From JASLZO01 sp965247995 (GTDB lineage: Bacteria; Chloroflexota; Dehalococcoidia; UBA6926), in NCBI GenBank assembly GCA_965247995.1, contig OZ252041.1:868001-932000 (forward strand): 64,000 nt of DNA, read 5' to 3'. Both the position numbers and the translations under genes were made by a program. Shown one piece after another: positions 18,901 through 30,900 of the stretch (its first letter is position 1; every line of letters begins with the position of its first letter). A model generated the notes under the pieces. That model was given only the letters and a program-made list of their open reading frames with translations, did not search any database and was not told the DNA's origin.

Positions 18901-21900
18901 CAGAGTAGAGACGGCCAAGCTCACCGCCTCCGACGCCCTGGCCGGCGACGAGTTCGGAACGTCGGTGGCCGTACACGAAGACACCATCGTGGTCGGGGCT
19001 CCCGAGAAAGACACCAATCCAGACCCCAACGTCGACAATGCCAGGGGTTCAGCCTACATCTTCACCAAGCCTGCGAACGGCTGGGCCGACATGACTGAGA
19101 CGGCCGCACTGAGCGGCCAGTCGGATGGCGACCGGTTCGGTCGCTCCGTAGCGTTGCATGGTGACACGGTCGTGGTCGGAGCGTTCGAAGAAAACGGCGA
19201 TAGAGGTGCAGCTTATGTGTTCACGAAGCGCGCCGCTACCGGAGTCTGGGACGATTGGGATGACACCAGTGTCAGCAATGCAACTCCCACGTTGACCGCC
19301 TCCGACCGCGCCAGTGGCGACCGGTTCGGCCGAGCCGTTGCCATGGACGGAGACACGATTGTAATTGGTGCGCCCTACCACGACTACGACGACCCCGATG
19401 ACAACACCAACGATGTCAGCGACTCCGGTGCAGCGTACGTCTTCATCAAGCCCGCCACCGGCGGCTGGGCCACCGACACCGAGACCGCCAAGCTAACCGC
19501 CTCCGAACGCGCGGAGAACGACCAGTTCGGGTATTCCGTCGCGGTGGACGGCAACACCGTCGTGGTTGGTGCGGACCAAGACGACAGCGACCGTGGTTCA
19601 GTGTACGTATTCACCGAGCCCTCCACCGGCGGCTGGACCGATAGGGAAGGTACGGACCCACTCACGGCCTACGATCGCCGTCAGAACGACCGGTTCGGCA
19701 ACTTCGTGGCGGTGGACGGCGACACCGTGTTGGTTGGGGCGGTCGGGGACGACAGCGATAAGGGTTCGGCCTACGTGTTCGGCACCGGTACGGAGTGGGC
19801 CGACATCCCCGGCAGCGGAGCGGAGACCATCTCTCACATCGCCAGGGGTCTGCGCAACAACGTCAAGCACACCTTCCGGGTCCGCGCGGTGAACGCGGCG
19901 GGCGCAGGCGACGCGTCCGAAACGGACGCGAAGGCGGTGGCGGCGACGTTCGGCCCCTCCCAACCCGCAGACCTCACCGCCACCCAGACCGGCGGCGGCC
20001 AGGTGCTCTTGGCGTGGACCGCGAGCACTGAACCGCTGACCGTCAGGCGTTATCAGTACAAACAGAACGATGGTAGCGGCTTCGGTGATTGGATCGGCAT
20101 CGAAGGAAGCGATTCCAGCACCGCCTCCCACACGATCACCGGTCTGGTCGGCGGGATCGAATACTCCTTCACCGTCGGCGCCGTCAACGGTGACGGTCAA
20201 AACGCCTCGGCCGTCGAGTCCGTAACTCTAGAAGCCCAGGCCGCGGCGCCCAGCAATTTGGACGCGGACGCGGGCGACGAGCAGGTAAGGCTGAGTTGGG
20301 ACGATCCCGGTGATTCGACCATAGACAAGTACCAGCACTTCCAGATCGACCCGAGCAAGCTGACCGCCGGCGACGGCCTCCGGGGCGACGAATTCGGATA
20401 TTCGGTGGCGGTGGACGGCAACACCGCCGTGATCGGGGCGTACCAAGACGACCACACTGACGACGACAGCAACACCATCGGCAATGCTGGTTCGGCCTAC
20501 GTCTTTACCAAGGTCTCCGGCGTGTGGCGCCAGCTAGCCAAGCTCACCGCCGATGACGGCGCGGCGAACGACGAGTTCGGGTATTCGGTGGCGGTGGACG
20601 GCGACACCATCGTGGTTGGGACGCATCAAAACGACGCCGATTCCAACGACAACGACGAAGGCGCGGCCTACGTCTTCACCAAGCCCGCCAGCGGCTGGGC
20701 CGACATGACTCAGACAGCCAAGCTCACCGCCTTCGGCGCTGCGGCGGGCGACGAGTTCGGAATCTCCGTCGCCGTCGACGGCAACACCATCCTGGTGGGA
20801 GCGCACCAAAACGACAGCGACGATGGTGCAGCCTACGTCTTCACCAAGCCCTTCACCGGCTGGGCCGACAGCAGCGAGACCGCCAAGCTCATCGCTTCCG
20901 ATGCCGCGGCGGACGACGAGTTCGGAATCTCCGTCGCGTTGGACGGCGACACCGCGGTGATCGGGGCGCGTCAGGACGACGACAACGGCAGCCAGTCCGG
21001 TTCGGCCTACGTCTTTACCAAGGTCTCCGGCGTGTGGAGCCAGAAGGCGAAGCTGATCGCCTCGGACGGCGCGGCGAACGACGAGTTCGGAATCTCCGTG
21101 GCGGTGGACGGCGACACCGCCGTGATCGGGGCGCGTCAGGGCGACACCAGGAACGGCGCCGCTTACGTATTCACCAAGGTCTCCGGCGTGTGGAGCCAGA
21201 AGGCCAAGCTCACTGCCGATGATGGAGCGGCGGACGACGAGTTCGGAATTTCCGTCGCAGTGGAGGGCGATACCGTCGTGATCGGAGCATACCAGGACGA
21301 CGATCACGGCGATCTATCTGGCTCGGCCTACGTCTTCACCCAGGACTCCTCCGGTGGGTGGCGCCAGAGGGACAAGCTCACCGCCTCCGACGGCGCGGCG
21401 CGGGACCGGTATGGGTATTCCGTCGGGGTCAGCGGCGACACCGTCGTGGTTGGTGCGTATTCGGATGATAGTAACGAAGCCAATACTGGTGCGGCCTATT
21501 TTTTGCGTATTCCGGGTTGGACCGACATCCGCGATAGCGACGATGAGACCATCTCTCACATCGTCACCGGCCTGACCAATGACGAGGAACACACCTTCCA
21601 GGTGCGGGGTGTGAACGCCGCAGGCGCGGGTTTGGCCTCGGCCCGCGCCCGAGGTACTCCCACGTTTGCGATACCGGACCGGCCCACGGGTTTCGCCGCG
21701 GCCGCGGGCGATACCGTGGTGGACCTGAGTTGGGATGACCCCGAAGATTCGACTATAGAGAAGTACCAACTGCTCCAGATTATTCAGGGCGGCAAGCTGA
21801 CTACCGCGTCCACCGACGACCCGGTGGTGCGGGGCGACGGGTTCGGAATCTCCGTCGCGGTGGACGGCAACACCGCCGTGATCGGGGCCTATAAGGACAA

Positions 21901-24900
21901 CGGCGCTGGCGCTGATTCCGGTTCCGCCCACGTCTTTACCAGAAGCTCGTCTACCGCTGCGTGGAGTTGGGCGGCCAAGCTCACCGCTTCCGACGCTGCG
22001 GCGAACGACGAATTCGGAATCTCTGTCGCTATCGAAGGCGACACCATCGTCGTGGGAGCGCATCAAAACGACGCCGACGACCAAGACAATGACGAAGGCG
22101 CCGCCTACGTCTTCATCAAGGTCTCCGGTGTCTGGGGCCAGAAGGCCAAGCTAACGGCTTCCGACGCCGCGGCGAACGATGAGTTCGGAATTTCCGTGGC
22201 GGTGCACGACGACACCGTGGTCGTAGGAGCGCACCTGGAAAACGCCAACGACGACGACGTAGACATCACCGACGACGTCGCTGACTCCGGCGCCGCCTAC
22301 GTCTTCACCAAGCCCGAGAGCGGCGACTGGGCCGACGCCACCGAGGCCGCCAAGCTCACTGCTTCCGACGGAGCGGCGAGCGACGAGTTCGGAATCTCTG
22401 TGGCGGTGCACGACGAAACCGTGGTCGTAGGAGCACACCTGGAGAACGCCAATGACGACGACGTAGACACCACCGACGACATCGCTGACTCCGGTGCGGC
22501 CTACGTCTTTACCAAGCCCGAGAGCGGCTGGGCTGACGCCACCGAGACCGCCAAGCTCACCGCCGATAACGCCGCGGAGAACGACGAGTTCGGAATCTCT
22601 GTGGCTGTGCACGGCGAAACCGTCGTGGTTGGTGCGCACAAGTACGATGTCGGCGTCGGCACCGAGAAGGCTAACGCCGGTGCGGCCTACGTCTTCATCA
22701 AGCCCGAGAGCGGCGGCTGGGCCGACGGCACTGAGACCCCGAAGCTCATCGCCTCCGATGCTATGAGAGGAGACGAATTCGGGATTGCCGTGGCGGTGGA
22801 CGATAACGAGGACACCATCGTGGTCGGGGCCTACCTGGACGACGACAATGGCGACAATGCCGGTTCGGCCTACGTCTTCACCCAGGATTCCAACGGGTGG
22901 AGTCAGAAGACGAAGCTCACCGGGCCCTCCCGTGGAAAGGGCGACTGGTTGGGGTACTCCGTTGCGGTGGCCGGCGACACCGTCCTGGCTGGGGCCTACA
23001 AGTCCAACAACAGCGGCCCCGATTCAGGCGCCGTCCAACTGTGGGTAGTCCCGGAGTGGGCCGACATTGCCAATAGCGACGCGACGACCACGTCCCACAC
23101 CGTCGCCGGTCTGACCAACCGGGTCGAGTACAGCCTTCAGGTCCGCGCGGTGGACAAGGTGGAAGGGGCCGCCGGCCCGCCCTCGGACCCCCTCAGGGCC
23201 ATGCCGTTCAAGCCGAAGCCAGCGGAGCCGACCGGGCTCACCGCTGTGGCCGGCGACAGCCAGGTGGAGCTGAGCTGGGGCGATCCCGGCGAGAGCTCGC
23301 TGCCCATAAACAGCTACCAGCTATGGCAGCATGCGGAGCACTCCGAGCTGCCGGCCGCCAGTCCGACAGCGGACGATGAGTTCGGGTATGCCGTAGCGAT
23401 AGACGGCGACACCGCCGTTGTCGGGATGCCCGGAGAGGACAACCCCCGAAACTCCGGTGCCGCCTTCGTATTCACCAGGGACTCATCCGGCACGTGGAGC
23501 CGGGTGGCCAGGCTCAGAGCCAGCGATCCGGTTGATGATGATGGTGATGACGATAATGATCAGCATAGATTCGGCCTATCTGTGGCCGTGCATGAAGACA
23601 CTTCGAATGGCGACACGATAGTGGTTGGCGCTCCCGACCACTCAAGCAGTACAGGTGCGGTATACGTATTCAGTGAGCCCTCCGACGGCTGGGCCAACAC
23701 TACGGAAACGGCAAAGTTCCTAGCCTCGGACGGCGCGGTTGACGACGAGTTCGGGAATTCGGTCGCGGTGGTCGGTAACACCATCGTGGTCGGGGCGTAC
23801 CTGGACGACGACAATGGCGACAGTTCCGGCTCGGCCTACGTCTTTGACGAGCCCTCCGGCGGCTGGGCCAACGATACGGATTCGGACGATGCAGATGCTG
23901 AATTCGACCACACCACGGAGACCCTCAAGCTCAGCGGGAGTAGCGGTTCCGACAATTTCGGCAGGTCGGTAGCAATCGACGGTGACACCATCGTGGTTGG
24001 AGCGAGCGGAGTCGATATTGGTACGGGTTCGGCTTTCGTGTTCATCAAGCCCGCCACCGGCTGGGTCAACAGCTCGGGTACTGAGGTGGCCAAGCTCACC
24101 ACCTACGTCCGCAGTGAAAGCGACAGAGGGGACAGATTCGGGCATTCAGTAGCAATCGACGGTGACACCATCGTGGTTGGGGCCTACGGGGACGACGGCG
24201 ATAGGGGTTCGGTCTACGTGTTCACCAAGCCCGATACCGGCTGGGCCAACAGCCCAGGGACCGAGACGGCCCAGCTCACCGCCTCCGACAGAGCGGCGAA
24301 CGACGAGTTCGGGCGTTCGGTATCGGTGGACGGCGACACAGTAGTAGTTGGCGCGCATCTGGACAATATCGGAGGGGGCACGGATAAAGCGGGTTCGGCC
24401 TACGTGTTCACCAAGCCCAGCGCGGGGTGGGTAGACAGTTCTGAGGATGCCAAGCTTCCTGGACCTGGCGACAGCGATGACGACCAATTCGGATGGTCCT
24501 TAGCAGTAGACAGGGGCACCATTCTGGTGGGGGCGGACTGGCACGGTAGCAACGACGCAGGCGCTGCCTACCTTTATGACATCCGTGTGTGGGCCGACAT
24601 CGACGGAAGCACGGGAGAGACCAGGTCCCACTTTGCGACCGGCCTGACCAACGACGCGGAGCACACCTTCGCGGTCCGCGCGGTGAACGACGGCGGCGCA
24701 AGCGGCCCGTCTAATCAGGTGTCCGCGGAACCGGCGAGCGCGGCCTCGGCCCCCGCGAAACCCAGGTACTTCTCCGCGGTGCAGGTTGGCGCACGCGAGG
24801 TGCGTTTGGCGTGGGAGCCGAGCACCGATCCCCTGACCATCGTCAGGTTTGAGTACGCGGACAACGCCGGCGAAAACGAAATTTGGAAAGAAGCCACTGG

Positions 24901-27900
24901 GAGCCATTCCACCACCGTCTCCTACACCGTCTCCGATCTAGTGGTGGACACCAGGTACACCTTCGCGGTCCGCGCCGTCAACAGCGCCTTCTCCGGCGCT
25001 CCTTCCGACCCTTGGTCGGTAACAATAGCTGCAGCGCCGGACAGACCCACCGCGCTCACTGCCGATGCTGGCGACGAGCAGGTAGAGCTGAGTTGGCGTT
25101 ACTCCGGCGGGCAAACGTCGACTACCGGGTTCCAATACCAGCAGAAGACCGGGGGCGACTTCGGCGACGATTGGACCGACGTCACCGGAGGCACATGGAC
25201 GACCAGGTCCCACATTGTGACCGGTCTGACCAACGAGATCCCCTATACCTTCCGGGTCCGGGCCGTGAACGTGGTCGTAGGGAGCGAACCGTCCGACCCC
25301 GTGACCTCCACCCCGGAAGCGGCTCGTTCCCGCCCCGCGCGGCCGACAAACTTCAATGCCGAGCAGACCGGCGTCGGCCAGGTGGAGTTAACGTGGAATA
25401 CGGCCGGGGCGCGCCTGACCGTCACCGGCTATCAGTACACGGATAACGGCGGTTCCAGTTGGAGCGACATCTCCGGGAGCGATTCCGGCACCGTCTACTA
25501 CACGGTCACCGGCCTGACTACTGGAAACACCTACACCTTCGCCGTCCGGGCCGTCAACAGCGGCACGCTCTCAGGCCTCTCTTCGGTCTCCCGTGACGTG
25601 ACGATCGTCGGGGAGCCAAGGGCGCCCACTGGGGTCGGTGCTACCGGCGGCGACACTCAGGCGACGGTCCAATGGAGTGTGCCGTCCGGCGAGGACGATC
25701 CGCTAATTGACAAGTACCAGCTATTGCAGCTTGCCCAGAGCACGCTGACCGCCGACGACCGCTTGGCCAACGACGAGTTCGGGTACTCGGTAGCGATAGA
25801 TGGCAACACTGCGGTGGTTGGGGCCCCGGGGAGCAACAGCAACGCCGGCGCGGTCTATGTCTTCACCGAGGCCGACGGGATGTGGAACCAAGCAGCCACG
25901 CTCACCGCCTCCGACGGCGCGGCGGGCGACAAGTTCGGGATCTCCGTGGCAGTGGACGGCGGCAGCGTGGTGGTTGGAGCCCCAGGGAGCAACAGCAACA
26001 CAGGCGCAGTCTATGTCTTCACCGAGGCCGACGGGATGTGGAACCAAGCAGCCACGCTCACCGCCTCCGACGGCGCGGCGAGCGACGAGTTCGGGATTTC
26101 CGTGGCTGTGCACGGCGAAACCGTGGTCGTAGGAGCGCACCTGGACGACCACACTGACGGCGACGGCGACACCGATGACGATGAGGGTGCAGCCTACGTC
26201 TTCACCGAGCCCGGGAGCGACGGCTGGGCCGACGCCACCGAGACCGCGAAGCTCACCGCCTCCGACGGCGCTGAGAACGACGAGTTCGGGATTTCGGTGG
26301 CCATCGACGTTGATACCGTCGTGGTCGGAGCGCACCTGGAAAACGCCAATGATGACGACGTAGACACTACTGACGACGTCGCCGACTCCGGCGCCGCCTA
26401 CGTCTTCACCAAGCCCTCCAAGGGCTGGACCGACAACACTGAGGGGGCCAAATTCACCGCCCCTGACGGCGCGGCGAACGACGAATTCGGGGTCTCGGTG
26501 GCCATCGACGCTGATACCGTCGTGGTCGGAGCGCACAAGCACGACACGAACAGCACCTCCGACGCCGGTGCGGCCTACGTCTTCACCAGGGATTCGAACT
26601 CTGGCAAGTGGGGCCAGCCGGTCAAGCTCACCGCCTCCAATGGGGACATGGAGGATGCGTTCGGCAAATCCGTTGCGGTGGACGGCAATACCGCCGTCGT
26701 CGGGGCGTACCTGAACGAACGCGACGATGATATTGCTCCTAGCTCCGGTTCGGCCTACGTGTTTGCCCGGACGTTAGGGGTGTGGAGCCAGACGTTCAAT
26801 CTCGCCGCCCCCGAACGCAACGAGAACGACTGGTTCGGATACTCCGTTGCGATGGGAGACGACGGTACCCTCCTAGCAGGCGTGCCCCAGGACGACGGTC
26901 GTCGCGGTTCGGCCTACGCGATCAACATCTCGAACGCGAAGTGGGTCGACTTCGTTTCAACAGAATTAACCATGTCCGACGACCCCCGTTACTACTTCTA
27001 CCGGGTGCGCAGTCTGACCAACGACCAGCAGTACGCCTTCCGGGTGCGTTCGGTGAACGACGCCGCCAAACGTTCGTCGGCCGAAACCGTCGCGGCGACG
27101 CCCATGAGTGCGAAGCCGAGCAAGACCGAAGGTCTGTCCGCCAAACCAGGCGATTCCCAGGTAACACTCAGTTGGGATGACCCCCGCGATTCGTCCCTAA
27201 CCGGCTACCAGGTACTGCAGCCTACTGAGCAGACCGAGCTCACGGCCTCCGACGGCACGACGAACGAAGAGTTCGGTGAATCGGTAGCAGTGGACGATGG
27301 CACCGCCGTGGTGGGTGCGCCCGAGCACGATATCAACGGCAACGCCAATGCCGGTGCGGCCTATGTCTTCACCAGAGCCTCGGACTCCGGTGAGTGGAGC
27401 GGCCCAATCGAGCTCAATGCCGGCTCCGACGGCGCGGCGAACGACTGGTTCGGGTACTCCGTAGCGGTGGATGGGGATGGGGATACGATCGTAGTCGGCG
27501 CGTACCAGCACGACCTTACCGACGACGAAAACAACACCCTCGTCGATGCCGGTGCGGCCTATGTATTCACCAGGAATTCGGCTACCGGTGAGTGGAGCGA
27601 GCCGGTCAAGCTCATCGCCTCCGACGGCGTGGCGAACGACTGGTTCGGGTATTCCGTATCAGTGGATGGGGATACGGTCGTGGTTGGGGCCCGCGGAGAC
27701 GAGAACAGGACGGGTGCGGCCTATGTCTTCACCAAGGTCGGCGGTGTGTGGGGCAACGCTCTGGAGGGCTCAGGAACCCACAGAACACAGACGGTCAAAC
27801 TCACGGCAACCAGCGGCGCAACGTTCGACTATTTCGGTCACTCGGTTGCGGTGCACCGTGAAACCGTCGTGATTGGGGCGCGGGGAAACGCCGGCACTCG

Positions 27901-30900
27901 CGGTGCGGCCTACGTCTTCATCTGGGATTCGGAAAACCGTGTATGGGGCGAAGACCCGGGCTCCGGGGAAACCCACAGGACAGAGACGGCCAAGCTCACC
28001 GCCTCCGACGCCAACAATGGCGACCAGTTCGGGAACTCCGTAGCAGTACACATTGATGAGGTGGACTCTGAACGTGACACCGTGTTGGTCGGGGGGCCCA
28101 ATAATGAGGCAGCTTACGTGTTCATTCGGGCCTCCGGCGGGTGGAGCGAGGCGGCCAAGCTCGCCGCTTCTGACAGCGATGGGTCCGAAGAATTCGGGTC
28201 CTCCGTTGCGGTGAGGGCTAGCACCATCGTCGTGGGGGCGCGCACCGCCGATATCGACCCTGATGATGACGATGGTGCCCTTTCAGGTGCGGCTTACCTG
28301 TTCACCGAGACGGAAGGCGCCGTCTGGGCCAACGACCCGAACAAAGACCACAAAACGGAGTCAGGCAGGCTCACCTTACCCATCGAAGAAGGGGTCGTAG
28401 AGAAGTCCGACGAGTTCGGAAACTCCGTCGCCCTGGACGGCCAAAGCATCGTGGTCGGGGCACCCGAGGGCAACGATGGCTTCGGTTCGGTCTACGTGTC
28501 GGACATCCCGAAGTGGGATTTTTTGGCCACCGGAGCAGAGACCACGTCCGCCACCGTGGGAGGCTTGACCAACGGTGTGGAGTACGCCTTCCAGGTCCGC
28601 GCCGTGGATTTCTATGGAGAAGGCCTGCCGTCGAACATCGCTCGGGCCACACCCATGCCCGCGCCAGATGCGCCGACGAACTTCACCGCAACCGCGCAAA
28701 ACTCCAGCGTCCGGCTCGCCTGGGACAACCCAGACGACCCCGGCATCACCCGGTACGAGTACCGTCAGGCCAGCGGTGACGGCAACTTCGGCCCGGCGAC
28801 CACAATCCGCGGAAGCAGCGCGACGACGACGTCCCACACGGTGAGAGACCTGATCAACCGCCTGACGTATCGGTTCCAAATCCGCGCGGTGAACGTGTAT
28901 GGCACAGGCGATTGGTCGCCCTCGTTGAACGCCACTCCTCGGGCGCCCAACCGTACTCCCTACTTCATTGGCGGTGACAACGTCACGTTCACCATCAATG
29001 AGAACCTGTCGCCGGGCACGCCCGTGGGCAGCGCCCTCACCGCGACAGATCCGAACGGCGATACGCTGTCGTATTCGCTGTCAGGGACCGACGCGTCTTC
29101 CTTCGGCATTGACCGCAGCACCGGTCAGTTGATTGTGAAGGAGCCGCTGGACTTTGAGACCCAGTCCGTCTACGAGGTGACGATCCGGGTCAGCGACGAC
29201 CGCAACGCCAGCGACGATGTCGACGTGACCATCACGATAACCAACGTCGATGAGGCCGGGACGGTGGCCGTGTCCGCCGAACAACCGCAGGTCGGGACCG
29301 CGCTGGTCGTCTCCGTGAGCGATCCCGATGGCTCGGTGTCCGACATCTCTTGGCAGTGGGCCTCCTCAGATGGATCCAACTGGAGCGATATCTCCGGGGC
29401 CAACTCGGACTCCTACACCCCGGTCGCAGACGATGTGGGCATCTACCTCCGGGCAACGGTCTCCTATACGGACCTTCATGGCACGGGCAGGTCCGCATAC
29501 GTCGTCATGGGACGGCAGACCGCCCAAAGAGACCCGTCCTTCGAAGGCGACGTGCCAGAACTGACCGTTGAGGAGAACACACCGCCAGGCACCCTCGTGG
29601 GAGAGGCCATCACCGCGACGGACCCGGACGGCGATATCCTGACCTACTCGTTGTCAGGGACCGAGGCGTCGTCCTTCGTCATAGACAGCGCCACCGGTCA
29701 GATCACCGTTGCCTCCGAGACCATGGTCGACTACGAATCCGGACCTGCCAGGTACACGGTCGTCGTCTCCGTCCACGACGGCAGAGACGCCTACGGCAAC
29801 GACGACACCGCGGTCGACGCCAGCATTGAAGTGAACATCGACGTCAACAACGTCGATGAGGCCGGGACGGTGTCGGTGTCCCCGGAACAACCGCAGGCCG
29901 GGACCGCGCTGGCCGCTTCCGTCACCGATCTCGACGGATCCGTGTCCGACATCTCCTGGCAGTGGTCCAGGTCCTCAGACGGTTCCAATTGGAGCGATAT
30001 CTCCGGGGCCAACTCAGACTCCTATATTCCGGTCGCAGACGATGTGGGCATCTACCTCCAGGCAACGGCCTCCTATACGGACGGACACGGCCCGGGCAAG
30101 TCCGCACACGCGGCCACGGAACGGCAGACCACCCAAAGAGATCCATCGTTCGAAGGCGACGTCACACTGAGTATTGATGAGAACACGCCGGCGGGCACCC
30201 ACGTGGGAGACGCCATCACCGGGACGGATCCGGACGGCGATACCCTGACCTACTCGCTGTCAGGGATCGACGCGTCTTCCTTCGACCTGGACGGCTCCAC
30301 CGGTCAGATCACCGTCGGCTCCGCGACCACGCTCGACTACGAATCCGGGCCTACGAGGTACACCGTCGTCGTCTCCGTCCACGACGGAAGGGATGCCTAT
30401 GGCAACCACGACTCCACGATCGACGACCGCATTGAGGTGAGCATCGACGTCAACAACGTCGATGAGGCTGGGACGGTGTCGGTGTCCTCAGAACGACCGA
30501 AGGTCGGGGCTGCGTTGGCCGCCTCCCTGAGCGATCTCGACGGCTCGGTGTCCGACATCTCGTGGCAGTGGGCCGCGTCCTCAGACCGCGCCAACTGGCA
30601 AGATACGGCCGGCGCGTCTTCCTCCACCTATACGCCCGTTGACCTGGACGCGGACACGTACCTGCGGGTCACGGCGTCTTACGCTGATGGCGAGGGTCCC
30701 GGCAAGCAGACACAGGCCGTCTTGAGCAACCCAGTCCAGGGACTCCCTGAACCGGTGGCGACGTCGACACCCACGGCGACGCCGACGCCGACGCCGGCGC
30801 CCCCCATCGTGGCGCCAGTTGACGATGGCGGATTCAATCCGTGGTGGATCATCCTTGTGGCTGCTGGCACGGCGGCGATCGCGGCGGGGATATACGTTGT

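Noticed and set aside
16151..28500. Possible CRISPR-like array suggested by regular repeats of about 150-180 bases
   Set aside because: Repeats are in-frame protein blades with diverged sequence and no short constant repeat with unique spacers; no cas genes.
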